Part shown: positions 33,963 through 43,345 of the stretch, in pieces | How the letters are laid out: the number at the start of each line of letters is the position of its first letter | Position numbering within the stretch: position 1 is the first letter of the stretch | Assembly (NCBI GenBank): GCA_002748705.1 | Contig: PDSZ01000002.1 | Coordinates: forward strand, 11,213 to 75,212 | Length of the DNA: 64,000 nucleotides | Source of the DNA: Candidatus Fermentibacterota bacterium | GTDB taxonomy: Bacteria; Fermentibacterota; Fermentibacteria; Fermentibacterales; Fermentibacteraceae | Direction: 5' to 3' | Notes under the pieces: generated by a model | Seen by the model: the letters and a program-made list of their open reading frames with translations, nothing else | The model's database searches: none | What the model was told of the DNA's origin: nothing | Made by a program: the position numbers and the translations under genes

Positions 33963-35252
33963 CTATTTCAATACCAGCATAGCTGATTCCAAATCGTGAG
34001 ATTTCAAATATTCAATTGCCTTTTTAAGTTTTGCTATCTCTTCCCTGGAAGCTCTTTTATCCCTTAACTGCTGAATATGCTGCTCAGCAGCAAGGAGAAG
34101 AGCCTCTATCTGCTTATCAACGGTCTCTGCAGAAGCAACCAGAACTCTGTATTCATCAGATGTTTTTGAACCTTCATCAGTATTTTGTTCATCCTGTTTT
34201 TCTTCTGCCGAAGCTCGCTCTTCATCCTCAATAGTAATTGGCGGAGCAGCACTGGAAGTGACAGATAGATCATTAAGTTTGTTTTCACTGGAAAGAACTG
34301 CTTCGCCGGTAACAGATGTGACATCGAAGAAATGCAGTGACTTCAGGATTCTCTTCACTTCAGAAAGATCCACAAAGGTTCTGCCGGGGCTTGCCAGCTG
34401 GTACGCAACAATGGCCCGTACGGCAGCTTTAAGGGTCCGCACATTGTTGTTGATGGTGGATGCAATGAAATTGATAGTCTCCTCATTCGGTCCGAAGCCG
34501 CTCTCCGAGAAGCACTGCTTAAGCACTTCCACCCTTGCTTTGAAGTCAAGCGGATTCAGTTTGATGGTTATTCCCGATATGATCCTGGAGTAGAAATTCC
34601 TGTGATAATCACTATCATCTTCAGGTTCAATATTAGAGCAGAGAACTATTGCGTTTTGATCAGAACTCATACGGTTGTATACAGAGCAGAAAAACTTCTG
34701 AAAGCTATAATTACCCTTTGCGAACTGTATATCATCCAGCAGAAGGAAGTGGTGTCTGGTAATCCAGTTAAGTAAATCCAGCTCCTTTCCGGCTTCTCTG
34801 CAGTACTTGTACTCCATCATCAGATCATTGGTGTTAAGCAGAAGCGCCTTCTGGCCGGAAGCCCTGGCCATTGCTGAAAGAAGGTGAGTCTTTCCCTGAC
34901 CGGTATGACCGTAAAACAGTACCGGCGAGAGATTACGCCATATTCTGGGTATAAGTGCCACGGTGCGAGCCAGTTCTATCGCATGAAAGTTATCCTCTGA
35001 CGCAATGTAGTTATTGAAAGATTTATGGCTTGCATTGGAAAAACCAAGCAGATACTTAAATCTTGAAGCTAAATCCTTATCAATGTTCAAACTTGCCGGA
35101 AGAGCGCCTACTCCACCCTGATACTTGGCAAAATGACAAATGCGTTTAGCGGTGGAATCAGTAATTATTCCTGAATCAGCACAAATCTCCATGAACTCTG
35201 CGAACTTCAGAGGAGGTGAAAAAAGTGTTTCTTTGTTATCACCTGCCTTCAT
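33963..35252 (-). CDS. DnaA-like AAA+ ATPase lacking the DnaA DNA-binding domain
   Basis: The 429-residue protein has a DnaA-family AAA+ core: Walker A YGHTGQGKTHLLSAM (about 114-128), Walker B FLLLDDIQFAKG (about 169-180), sensor-like NAIVLCSN and a lid with NVRTLKAAVRAIVAYQ, the region corresponding to DnaA domain III. No domain IV with the DnaA-box signature follows. Instead there is a Glu/Ser-rich linker and a C-terminal coiled-coil-like tail (KRASREEIAKLKKAIEYLK). The start ATG 35252 overlaps the upstream gene by 14 nt. In this operon it probably acts as a nucleotide-dependent switch or scaffold rather than at the origin. Confidence 0.8.
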   Translation of the reverse strand: MKAGDNKETLFSPPLKFAEFMEICADSGIITDSTAKRICHFAKYQGGVGALPASLNIDKDLASRFKYLLGFSNASHKSFNNYIASEDNFHAIELARTVALIPRIWRNLSPVLFYGHTGQGKTHLLSAMARASGQKALLLNTNDLMMEYKYCREAGKELDLLNWITRHHFLLLDDIQFAKGNYSFQKFFCSVYNRMSSDQNAIVLCSNIEPEDDSDYHRNFYSRIISGITIKLNPLDFKARVEVLKQCFSESGFGPNEETINFIASTINNNVRTLKAAVRAIVAYQLASPGRTFVDLSEVKRILKSLHFFDVTSVTGEAVLSSENKLNDLSVTSSAAPPITIEDEERASAEEKQDEQNTDEGSKTSDEYRVLVASAETVDKQIEALLLAAEQHIQQLRDKRASREEIAKLKKAIEYLKSHDLESAMLVLK

Positions 35253-35985
35253 ATTTTTCCCCAAATCCACTCTTCTCAAGTTCGGCCATGAATTTCCCCA
35301 GCTCCATGGAAAGAATACCCAGTCTGGTGTTGGGAGCAGCAAAGAGTACCGTTGTATATCCGTCTGCATCTCCACAAAGCCCCAGAGAAAAGGACTGAGC
35401 ATCAATGAAGGTCTTTCCTACCGGTGCCTGGGGATACTCACGAATAAAGCTCTGCACTGCCTTCAGATACCCCTTTATAGATTCTCTGTAGTCACCTTCC
35501 GACTCAGATGCTGCAACCAACCGTCCCTTTGAATCCACGACACAGGCAAAAGAAGCATGAGCCGCTTTCGCAAGAAAACTGTCAGGTATAACCACAGGTT
35601 CAATTTTAGTTTCCTCATTCTGAGGATTTCCTGATCTTTTAGCCTCTTCAGCTTCTCGCAGTTCCGCTTCCCGCTTTTTCCTTTCATCCCTTTCTTTAAC
35701 CGCCCACATAATTATGTGGTGGAGATCACCGGTAACAGTCTTCTCATAACAGGCAATATCTGATTCGAAAGAGAACTCGCCCTCTTTCCAGTCTATAACA
35801 CATGATAGAACTTCTTTACCACTGGCCTCTCCGCAAGCGGCATGAATCAGCTTGCCGCGTGAATAGAAAAACTCTGCTGAGCCCTCAGAACCTTCAACAG
35901 TCAACCTGCCGGTGAGTCTATTGGTATTGGGAAGCTGGAGAAGGGAGACTATACCGAATTCTTTAAGATTTCCGGTAAATGCCAT
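35239..35985 (-). CDS. PATAN/DUF4388 domain fused to roadblock-like domain
   Basis: Residues 1-95 form a DUF4388/PATAN domain (MAFTGNLKEFGIVSLLQLPN, GRLTVEGSEGSAEFFYSRGK and LIHAACGE-SGKE). A charged helical linker (about 96-130) leads to a roadblock/LC7-like domain (SFACVVDSKGRLVAASESEG, TVLFAAPNTRLGILSMELGK). PATAN domains are found in two-component and gliding-type regulatory proteins. It lies between the GTPase and DnaA-like genes and overlaps the latter, which suggests a physical complex. Confidence 0.82.
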   Translation of the reverse strand: MAFTGNLKEFGIVSLLQLPNTNRLTGRLTVEGSEGSAEFFYSRGKLIHAACGEASGKEVLSCVIDWKEGEFSFESDIACYEKTVTGDLHHIIMWAVKERDERKKREAELREAEEAKRSGNPQNEETKIEPVVIPDSFLAKAAHASFACVVDSKGRLVAASESEGDYRESIKGYLKAVQSFIREYPQAPVGKTFIDAQSFSLGLCGDADGYTTVLFAAPNTRLGILSMELGKFMAELEKSGFGEKYEGR

Positions 35986-35997
35986 CTGACTCCTTTC

Positions 35998-36591
35998 TTA
36001 AAAACCCTCAGGCTGAAAACGCCTGATAACTTCCTTGCTTATTATTTTCAGGGTATGCATAACACCTCGCCCATCAGTGGCAACAGATTCAGTAACCGGT
36101 ATTGAAGGATTAAGAGCCAGTTTCTTCTCAAGAATGCCCAGAGGCAGAGGTTCATCTGCATCTCTTTTGTTGTACTGAAGCACAATGGGATAGTATTCAA
36201 CCTCTACACCGAAGCTCTTCAGATTATCAACCAAACGACCGTACATCTCCAGATTGTCTTCCAGTCTGTCGGGATTTGAATCTGCCACAAAAACAACTCC
36301 ATCAGCTCCTTCAAGAATGATCCTTCTGCTTGCCTCGTAGAAAACCTGGCCGGGAATTGTGTACAGATGAAACTTGATTGAAAATCCCTGAACAGTCCCA
36401 AGGGATACAGGAAAGAAATCAAAGAACAGAGTTCGTTCCTCTTCAGTGTCCAGTACCAGCATATCACCCTTATACTTATCCATGAGGGTTTTGTGAATAT
36501 AAAGCAGGTTAGTTGTCTTTCCGCTCATTCCAGGCCCGAAGTATACAATCTTGAAAACAAACTGCCGGTTCTCAAGATCAAGATGAGGCAT
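35998..36591 (-). CDS. MglA-like small Ras-type GTPase
   Basis: The 197-residue GTPase has G1 FGPGMSGKTTN, a G3 region TIPGQVFYEASRR in which the usual DxxG Asp is replaced (Thr-Ile-Pro-Gly, as in MglA) and G4 YNKRDA. MglA controls front-rear polarity, motility or polar protein placement in other bacteria. I chose ATG 36591 (MPHLDLENRQ); an upstream start at 36612 adds seven residues. The gene overlaps the end of the roadblock gene before it, the classical MglB-MglA pairing. Confidence 0.93.
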   Translation of the reverse strand: MPHLDLENRQFVFKIVYFGPGMSGKTTNLLYIHKTLMDKYKGDMLVLDTEEERTLFFDFFPVSLGTVQGFSIKFHLYTIPGQVFYEASRRIILEGADGVVFVADSNPDRLEDNLEMYGRLVDNLKSFGVEVEYYPIVLQYNKRDADEPLPLGILEKKLALNPSIPVTESVATDGRGVMHTLKIISKEVIRRFQPEGF

Positions 36592-37120
36592 CCTCACCCT
36601 CTCCAACAACAAATATTCTGTCTATCAGGTTCATGGCATATTCCTTGAACTCAGGTACCGACAGAGTCTCCACTACTTCATCTTTTCTTACCCTGTCTTC
36701 CTCCAGGCTTTTCAGCAGCTCACCGGCTGCTCCTCTGGCTGCGAACCTGACCTGTCCTATTCTGGCATAGTCCTCGAAAACTATTACCATCATTGACTGA
36801 GCGCCGATGAGGGAAATATGGATGTGCCTCTTTTCACCCTGCTGAAGCAGAATTGAAAACTGCTCCTCGCCTACGATGTTTGCAACTTCTTTGGTGGCTG
36901 AGAACATTCCGGCTACAAGTGCAGCAAGGGCAGTTGAATTCAGGGATGCAGCTGTTCCGGCCTGTCCAAGACAGATTCCTTTACGACTTATCAGAAGAGC
37001 GGTTATGGCCTCTGTCTTATGGACTAAGGCGTCTAATATATTGTTTATGTTTGTATCTACATACTTTAATTCGTTGCTATGGCTGTCCACTTTTCTCCAA
37101 TCGTTTTGTACTGATTCCAA
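36578..37120 (-). CDS. roadblock/LC7 (MglB-like) protein
   Basis: A 180-residue protein whose core (NILDALVHKTEAITALLISR, GICLGQAG, LAALVAGMFSATKEVANIVG, HIHISLIGAQSMMVIVF) is a roadblock/LC7 domain, with a C-terminal helical extension. As first gene before an MglA-like GTPase it is the likely GAP or co-polarity factor. The TTG at 37120 is weak; a GTG at 37090 behind GGAG is possible, so the N terminus is uncertain. Confidence 0.85.
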   Translation of the reverse strand: MESVQNDWRKVDSHSNELKYVDTNINNILDALVHKTEAITALLISRKGICLGQAGTAASLNSTALAALVAGMFSATKEVANIVGEEQFSILLQQGEKRHIHISLIGAQSMMVIVFEDYARIGQVRFAARGAAGELLKSLEEDRVRKDEVVETLSVPEFKEYAMNLIDRIFVVGEGEDASS

Positions 37121-37340
37121 GTATTGCAGATAAGATACTCTTTGTCCAGCATCTTATATACCTGTGAATCTGATCTCGTTTTCTCAAATCAAATCCAGGT
37201 TCTGAAGAGATATAATAATACTGTAAGCTCACCACCTGCCCTGGTTATCACCCCCTTCAGGACTGGCAAATGTTTTTTCAGCTCAGGTGAATCTAAGAAC
37301 TGGCGGAACAAACCAGGACGCCAGATAATGCCTGATATTA

Positions 37341-37370
37341 AATGTTACAACCAGATATTAAGGTAACATT
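37341..37370. terminator. weak hairpin downstream of fusA
   Basis: AATGTTAC (37341-37348) and GTAACATT (37363-37370) form an 8-bp stem. On the minus strand it lies about 40 nt after the fusA stop and is followed by TTAATAT, so it may be a weak terminator. Confidence 0.35.
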
Positions 37371-37406
37371 ACATCATATACTACAATCAAAAGAGCTCAG
37401 GAATCG

Positions 37407-39464
37407 TTAATAGTTGAGTAGCCCCATTTTTTCCAGAAGCTTCTTCTGAATATTTGGTGGTACTGTGGCATATTCCTTGAACTGCATGGTATAGCCTGCT
37501 CTGCCCTGTGTAAGGCTTCTAAGAGCGCTTGTGTAACCAAATAGTTCTGCCAGAGGTATGTCTGCCAGGATTGCCTGGGCTTCACCACGCTGTTCTATGG
37601 AAACCACGCTGCCCCTCCTGGAGTTCACGTCTCCTATAACATCGCCCATGTAATCAGACGGTGTTACTATATCCACCTTCATTACAGGTTCCCGAATAAC
37701 CGGCTGGGCTTTCTGCAAGGCCTTTCTCAAAGCGACGGCAGCTGCTGAACTGTATCCTATCTCTGTGGAATCAGTTTCATGAACTGAAGCCGCCTTAAGA
37801 ACTATCTCCACTCCATCCAGAGGGAACCCTGCAAGGACTCCTGCACCGATGGAGCCCATCACACCGCTCTGGGCAGAATCAACGAAAAGTCTTGGAACAT
37901 CGGCAACCTCAGACCTGAAGGCAACACCCTTATCAGCCGGCCCCACAGAGATGACAGCGTTACCGAAGTTTCCCTTTCCACCGATAAGTCGCTCAAATGT
38001 GTCTTCCCCTTCAGCACAGAGAGCAACACCTTCACGGTAAGATACCTGCGGCTTACCAGTACGGACTTCCAGCTTCTTCTCCCGCCTGAGCCTGTCAACA
38101 ATTATCTCAAGGTGAAGCTCACCCATTCCACGAATAAGGGTCTGTCCGGTTTCTCTGTCTGTTCCCACCTTGAAACTGGGATCCTCGCTTGTAAGGTCTG
38201 AAAGGGCCTCTTCCAGCTTCTTTTCATCTGCTGTGCTGGCAGGCTCAATTGCCATCTGCATAACAGGCTCAACAAACTGTATCCTCTCAAGAATCATCGG
38301 TTTACCGGTTGAGGTGAGAGTATCGCCTGTAGCGGCATTCTTCATTCCAGCTGCCGCAATGTCACCTTCAGACACCTGTTCCAGATTGGCCCGTTTATCT
38401 GCGTGCATCATAACAAGCCTTGTAAGCCGTTCCTTTTTGCCTGTACGGTTGTTAAGTACGGCTTCGCCATCCTTCGCCTTTCCTGAGTAAACACGAAGAT
38501 AGGCCAGCCTGCCAAGATGGGGGTCACTCTGTATCTTGAACACCAGAGCGGTAAAAGGTTCGTTTTCAGACCGTTCTCTGGTTTCCTCCTGGCCATTTGG
38601 TTTAAGGCCTGTTACAGGAGGAAGCTCTTCAGGGGCCGGAAGCCAGTCAACCACTGCGTCCAGCAGCATCTGAACACCTACATTCCTCAGAGCTGCGCCG
38701 CAGAGAACCGGAACAAAGGCTCCTTCCAGGGTGCCCTTCCGTATAAGCGATCTTATCTCAGCTTCCTCAAGTTCTCCGGCAAAGTATCTCTCCATTGCTT
38801 CTTCATCCAGATCAGCAACAGATTCCTTCACCATTTCAAGGGCATCCTGAGCTTCCTGTGCAAATTCATCGGGAATATCAGTTTCCTCAAACTGGGAACC
38901 CAGAGTTTTCGGGTCAAAATGCAGAGCCTTCTGCCTGATAACATCTATAACACCCTTGAAGGAAGAGCCCTGTCCCAGAGGAAGCATAACCGGCAGAGGT
39001 ATTTCTCCCAGTATATCCCGCATCATCTGAAGCACCCTCTGAAAGTCGGCCCCCTGTCTGTCAAGTTTGTTTACAAAGGCAACCGAAGGAACTGAATATC
39101 GCTGAGCCTGTCTCCATACCGTTTCAGTCTGTGGCTCTACACCGCCCACTGCACAGAAAACCCCAACACCGCCATCCAGTACACGAAGAGCCCTTTCCAC
39201 CTCTGCGGTGAAATCCACATGCCCTGGAGTATCAATGATGTTTATTCTTGTGTTCTTCCAGTGACAGGTGGTTGCAGCGGAAACAATGGTAATCCCCCGC
39301 TCTCTCTCCTGGGGCATCCAGTCCATCACAGCAGTGCCGTGGTCAACATCTCCCATACGGTGGGTGCGTCCGGTATAGAAGAGCATCCGCTCTGTAACAG
39401 TTGTCTTGCCAGCATCTATGTGGGCGAAAATTCCTATGTTCCTGGTTGTCTCAGCCGAGGCCAT
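37407..39464 (-). CDS. fusA: translation elongation factor G
   Basis: EF-G (685 residues) drives ribosomal translocation and, with RRF, recycling. G1 [20 protein letters not shown]3 DTPGHVDF, G4 VNKLDR, the switch region [14 protein letters not shown] and the domain IV/V features are in order. It stands alone, not in the usual str operon with rpsL, rpsG and tuf. Its style ([16 protein letters not shown]) resembles the group II/second EF-G forms, so the genome may encode another EF-G. A minus-strand TTGACA at 39529-39524 is a plausible -35. Confidence 0.95.
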   Translation of the reverse strand: MASAETTRNIGIFAHIDAGKTTVTERMLFYTGRTHRMGDVDHGTAVMDWMPQERERGITIVSAATTCHWKNTRINIIDTPGHVDFTAEVERALRVLDGGVGVFCAVGGVEPQTETVWRQAQRYSVPSVAFVNKLDRQGADFQRVLQMMRDILGEIPLPVMLPLGQGSSFKGVIDVIRQKALHFDPKTLGSQFEETDIPDEFAQEAQDALEMVKESVADLDEEAMERYFAGELEEAEIRSLIRKGTLEGAFVPVLCGAALRNVGVQMLLDAVVDWLPAPEELPPVTGLKPNGQEETRERSENEPFTALVFKIQSDPHLGRLAYLRVYSGKAKDGEAVLNNRTGKKERLTRLVMMHADKRANLEQVSEGDIAAAGMKNAATGDTLTSTGKPMILERIQFVEPVMQMAIEPASTADEKKLEEALSDLTSEDPSFKVGTDRETGQTLIRGMGELHLEIIVDRLRREKKLEVRTGKPQVSYREGVALCAEGEDTFERLIGGKGNFGNAVISVGPADKGVAFRSEVADVPRLFVDSAQSGVMGSIGAGVLAGFPLDGVEIVLKAASVHETDSTEIGYSSAAAVALRKALQKAQPVIREPVMKVDIVTPSDYMGDVIGDVNSRRGSVVSIEQRGEAQAILADIPLAELFGYTSALRSLTQGRAGYTMQFKEYATVPPNIQKKLLEKMGLLNY

Positions 39465-39735
39465 TTCCGATTCTCCTTGTTTGTATCAACCTTGAGACAG
39501 CAACTTATTAAGATGAACGAAAATGTCAACCTTACACAACAACTTCCTCCTGAAAACCATAACCACCGGTCATTGAACTGGACATTGAAGCAGGTAAGCA
39601 GGCAATCTACAGAACTCTCACAAAGAGACAAACTGTATTTTCAGCTGGCAGGTACAACTTCAAAGCACAGTGTTAGTTCACGGAACAACGCACCAGAGAC
39701 CGAGAAGGCTTCCTGAAGGACCAGACATACTCAAA

Positions 39736-39843
39736 CAGGACATAAGCAGTCCTTCTCAAGACCAGACAACCTGCCCTTAGCCCCTGCACCACAGAATCCT
39801 TTTCAGAGCAGGACATAAGCAGGTATTATCAAGATCAGGCAAC
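39736..39843. repeat. 35-nt direct copies at a 73-nt offset
   Basis: Copies at 39736-39770 and 39809-39843 share CAGGACATAAGCAG and TCAAGA-CAG-CAAC; six of 35 positions differ. The 38 nt between them (39771-39808) are unrelated. Geometry is identical to the pair at 24889-24996 though the sequence is different. The remaining 39530-39735 shows nothing coding. Confidence 0.65.
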
Positions 39844-39867
39844 AGCTTGCATAGCTGAAAAAAACTG

Positions 39868-40239
39868 CTACCAGCTTGTAAGACCATTCTCTATGTATCC
39901 GTGTGAGTGTGCCGCAGGGCACTGAATCTTCCATGAATCTCTGTCAGCTATATACTGGTAACTGCCTCCCTCCGGACAGCTAATCGGTACAGAAAGCGCT
40001 TCGTCAAGGGTCTCAGGAGGTCCCTCGTGCTGAGAGATATACATTATTACCTGAGTCGAGGCTGTCTGCAAATTGGCACGGCAGGCATTCTGCCGGGCAA
40101 GATCCACCCCTGCATCAAGATCAGGAACAGCAGCATTTTCAATCTCATCTTCAGGAATATTTATTGCCGGATCAGTATCAGGCTTCTCACCACAGCCAAG
40201 AAGGAGAAGCAGCAATGCAAAAACAGCCAGGTGTTTCAT
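39868..40239 (-). CDS. small lipoprotein with pilin-like C terminus
   Basis: From ATG 40239 (MKHLAVFALL) the signal peptide ends in lipobox LLGC. The short mature part has RQNACRANLQTASTQVIMYI, CPEGGSYQYIADRDSWKIQC and a PAAHSHGYIENG end. C-P-x-G-G-x-Y-x-Y...C is the C-terminal disulfide loop of type IV pilin-like or prepilin-type proteins. It lacks a prepilin cleavage motif. Function unknown; probably periplasmic or outer-membrane. Confidence 0.6.
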   Translation of the reverse strand: MKHLAVFALLLLLLGCGEKPDTDPAINIPEDEIENAAVPDLDAGVDLARQNACRANLQTASTQVIMYISQHEGPPETLDEALSVPISCPEGGSYQYIADRDSWKIQCPAAHSHGYIENGLTSW

Positions 40240-40322
40240 AATTCTCTCTCTCTGATTATTGTCCATGTACAGGTAAACGACGACTTTAATTTATTTGCAT
40301 CAGAACCCAAAAGGAAGTGTGT

Positions 40323-41531
40323 ATGACACCGGGACCAGTGCTTATTCTGGGCACAATGCTGCTGACAGGCTTCATAGCAGGAAAACTCGTATCCCGAACA
40401 GGCCTTCCGGAAGTAACAGGATACATCATGGCAGGGGTGCTTCTGAATCCTCAGGTTTCAAGGCTGGTTCCTGAAGGTTTCGTACTGCATTCAGACCTTA
40501 CCACAAGCCTTACACTGGCAATCATCACCTTTTCAGTAGGCGCAAGCCTGTACCTGCCCACATTGAAGAAGGTTGGCAGAACCATAGGACTGGCAGCTGT
40601 TCTGGAAGCTGAATTTGCAAATATCTTTATTGCAGTGGGTTTTGCTCTTCTGCTTCCACTTCTTCTGCCTGAAACTGCTCCGGCAGCTATTCCGCTTGCT
40701 CTGCTCTTCGGTGCTCTCGGTTCTCCTACTGACCCTTCAGCAACGCTGGCTGTTACCAGACAGTACAAATGCAACGGGCCGGTAACAAAAACCGTAATGG
40801 GAGTCGCGGCTCTGGATGACGGTATTGGAATGATTAACTACAGTACAGCCTCTGCAGCTGCTGCTGTTATTCTTGCCCACACTGCCTTCTCAGTGAATTC
40901 TGTTCTCACACCTCTTCTCAGAATACTTACTTCACTTGCTGCGGGAGGTCTTTTTGGCTGGCTGTTTTCCGTTATGGAGAAAAAGCAGTTCGCTAAAACA
41001 GACGCCGGAATACTTGCTCTGCTTCTCGGCACCCTCTACACCTGCTACGGTGCAGCACTTCTTGTTGACGCAGATTCACTTCTTGCAGTAATGACGATGG
41101 GTTTTGTGGTGGTTAATTCAGGAAAATGGTGCAGAAACATTCCTGATAAAATAGCAGGTGGACTTGATCAGCTGGTATTTATTCTCTTCTTCACCATAAG
41201 CGGAATGAAGCTTGACTTCACAGTTCTTGCCTCCTCTGCCCTTTTAGTTGTGGTTTTCGTATTGCTGAGAGTTGCAGGCAAGATGACAGGAACCGCTCTG
41301 GGAGCAAAACTCACAGACGCTCCTGCAACTGTACGCAAATACACAGGATTCTGCCTTGTGCCCCAGGGAGGAATAGTTATCGGCCTGGCCCTGCTGCTTC
41401 AGTCCAGACCTGAGTTTTCAGACTTCTCCGGCACTCTGGTCAGCGTTATTCTGGGAACTGTTATTATCCATGAACTTGCAGGCCCCGTGCTATCTAAATG
41501 GGCGTTGAAAAAAGCAGGTGAGTTGCTCTGA
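40323..41531 (+). CDS. cation/proton antiporter, CPA family
   Basis: A 402-residue membrane protein with about a dozen hydrophobic segments: LILGTMLLTGFIAGKLVSR, PEVTGYIMAGVLLNPQ, ALLFGALGSPTDPSATLAV and DGIGMINYSTASAAA, which carry the conserved acidic and proline positions of CPA1/CPA2 sodium or potassium/proton exchangers. No C-terminal RCK domain follows. The ATG at 40323 has AAAGGAAG upstream; GTG 40317 is less well spaced. Confidence 0.85.
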   Translation: MTPGPVLILGTMLLTGFIAGKLVSRTGLPEVTGYIMAGVLLNPQVSRLVPEGFVLHSDLTTSLTLAIITFSVGASLYLPTLKKVGRTIGLAAVLEAEFANIFIAVGFALLLPLLLPETAPAAIPLALLFGALGSPTDPSATLAVTRQYKCNGPVTKTVMGVAALDDGIGMINYSTASAAAAVILAHTAFSVNSVLTPLLRILTSLAAGGLFGWLFSVMEKKQFAKTDAGILALLLGTLYTCYGAALLVDADSLLAVMTMGFVVVNSGKWCRNIPDKIAGGLDQLVFILFFTISGMKLDFTVLASSALLVVVFVLLRVAGKMTGTALGAKLTDAPATVRKYTGFCLVPQGGIVIGLALLLQSRPEFSDFSGTLVSVILGTVIIHELAGPVLSKWALKKAGELL

Positions 41532-41556
41532 CAGGCAGGCTGTCGTACAGGGAGCA

Positions 41557-41781
41557 CAATAACTGACTTACTAAACAGCGTCCCAGCCCGGCAATCGCCA
41601 GCCCCACATCTATAAGTTACTTGGAAGAGTTACAGATACAGTATAACAGCATTCCACATCACTTCAGCACGGATAGACCAATACCTGACTTGGAGTTACA
41701 GGTACAGCTCTGGAAACCTTGTCTCAATGTCAGGAGGGGGATTGTCAATACCTGACTTGCAAAACAGAGTTACAGGTACAG
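41557..41781. repeat. four-copy direct repeat array, spacing about 54-69 nt, gapped
   Basis: The fullest unit is CAATACCTGACTTGCAAAAC plus AGAGTTACAGGTACAG (41746-41781). A copy with an internal deletion lies at 41679-41707, a degenerate one at about 41610-41641 (ACTTGGAAGAGTTACAGATACAG) and a partial at 41557 (CAATAACTGACTTACTAAAC, then AG). Between the last three the intervening sequences are 37 and 38 nt and unrelated. The array fills the space between convergent antiporter and protease genes. Confidence 0.6.
41576..41623. repeat. dispersed 47-nt repeat, copy 1
   Basis: CAGCGTCCCAGCC-GG...CC-GC...CATCT-TA--T-ACTTG recurs at 54326-54372. The two copies are 12.7 kb apart in unrelated intergenic regions; a short related core (GGCGATTGCCG, reverse orientation) is also seen near 51563. 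Confidence 0.45.
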
Positions 41782-41814
41782 AGCCCTGTCTGAATTCAGC
41801 TCTTCAAATGAGTT

Positions 41815-43260
41815 CTAAAGTATAACCCTGTTCCTGGCTATTCCGTATCTCTCCATTATCTCAGGGTTCATCTCCTCAGAGAGGGATCTGTCCAGAACTA
41901 TCACATTGTCAAGATTGGTCTTCAGCACAAGGAACTCTCCTTCACCTGAGTCAATAAGTCGGGCAAAATGGTTGAAATCAGAGACCGTGACACCGTCAAC
42001 TGTTTCAATTATCTCGTTCTGCAGGGTTTCGTAACCTGTATTGACTTCTGCAGGCAGCATGAAGGTGAGCACAACTATCTCATTTCTATCCTCAGTTCTC
42101 CAGTTATCAAAGAGTAAAGGATAACTGAGATAGTCAACTGCGTTCAGATACCAGTCTCCGCCCCAGGATTCCAGATAGTTCAAAGAAAGAGGCATGAACA
42201 CAGCGCCGCCATAAATTAGGTACTCAGCAGGCCTGTCATATATCTTCGCCGACACAACAGTAAGATCATGAATGGTTGCATCCAGGGTCAGGTTAACGGT
42301 GATGGGATCGCCGTTCCGTATCACATCCATGGAAATGCTCTCATCAAGCTGATGCCTGTTTATCATGTAGTCCAGCCTTGTTCTGCTTCCGTCACGGAGT
42401 TCAACTGTACCGTCCCCTGCAATGGCCTTTCCGTCAATGGCCATAACCACATCCCCGATCTGGAGTGAGGCGGAAGCAGGGGAATCCCAGGCAAGACTGG
42501 AAACCATAACACCGGTCTGCTCATCGGGAATACCGTATCTATGCGAAAAAGCATCATTCCGAATAGTCTGATAACTGAACCCTGCAGATGGGAAGCCGTT
42601 GTACTTACCGTCTTCCATGTCCTCAAAGAAGTGCTCTATCACAGGCACAGGAATCACATAGCCGATACCGTCTGCACTTGTCATGGTCTGCATGGTCACG
42701 CCGATTATGCGGTTATCTATGATCGCAGGCCCTCCGCTGTTACCGGGATTGATAGCAGCATCAATCTGCACAGTGAGAAGCGAGAGACCGCTGTGCGCAT
42801 ATCTGGAACTCTCTATTCTGGAAACAACGCCCTTTGTTGTACTCAGGGCATCACCACCCATGGGATAACCGTAGACAGTTACCTCATCACGGGCTTTCGG
42901 CAGGTCTCCAAGCTGAAGAGGTCTTATGCCTTCAAAGAAGCTCGGTTCATACACAGTTATCAGAGCCAGATCAGCATCATGGGAAACGGCAACAACGAAA
43001 GCCTGATACTTCCTGGGGTCACCTTCCCGGCGCACCTGAATGAAGGTCTGGTCACTTACAACATGGGCATTGGTAAGTATAAGATCACCTTCCACCACAC
43101 ATCCGGAACCGGAGGTCTCCATAGGAGCATCGGTGCTCCATGGAATGTAATAGTTGTAGGAAGCGCTGTTGGTATAAATCTTTACCATTGCCTGATCCAC
43201 AATGTCCGCGCTGGCTGCAGCAGCTGAAATCAGCATTATCATAACAGCATATATTCTCAT
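41815..43260 (-). CDS. HtrA/DegP-like secreted serine protease with PDZ region
   Basis: The 481-residue protein starts with a signal peptide (MRIYAVMIMLISAAAASA). The trypsin-like domain has the triad His66 (LTNAHVV), Asp97 (HDADLAL) and Ser175 (NPGNSGGPAI). A PDZ-like domain follows (GVMVSSLAWDSPASASLQIG), then a C-terminal region with IIETVDGVTVSDFNHFARLI that looks like a second, degenerate PDZ. It is probably a periplasmic quality-control protease. Confidence 0.9.
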   Translation of the reverse strand: MRIYAVMIMLISAAAASADIVDQAMVKIYTNSASYNYYIPWSTDAPMETSGSGCVVEGDLILTNAHVVSDQTFIQVRREGDPRKYQAFVVAVSHDADLALITVYEPSFFEGIRPLQLGDLPKARDEVTVYGYPMGGDALSTTKGVVSRIESSRYAHSGLSLLTVQIDAAINPGNSGGPAIIDNRIIGVTMQTMTSADGIGYVIPVPVIEHFFEDMEDGKYNGFPSAGFSYQTIRNDAFSHRYGIPDEQTGVMVSSLAWDSPASASLQIGDVVMAIDGKAIAGDGTVELRDGSRTRLDYMINRHQLDESISMDVIRNGDPITVNLTLDATIHDLTVVSAKIYDRPAEYLIYGGAVFMPLSLNYLESWGGDWYLNAVDYLSYPLLFDNWRTEDRNEIVVLTFMLPAEVNTGYETLQNEIIETVDGVTVSDFNHFARLIDSGEGEFLVLKTNLDNVIVLDRSLSEEMNPEIMERYGIARNRVIL

Positions 43261-43345
43261 GAAAAAATCCTCACTTGATCGGGTGTTACAACAGAGCCTA
43301 TTCTAAGCAACCTGCGGTATTTCCGCCATTTTTCATGGAGGCAGA

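Noticed and set aside
37121..37406. Possible small gene between fusA and the roadblock operon
   Set aside because: No frame with start and Shine-Dalgarno; only a weak hairpin is seen.
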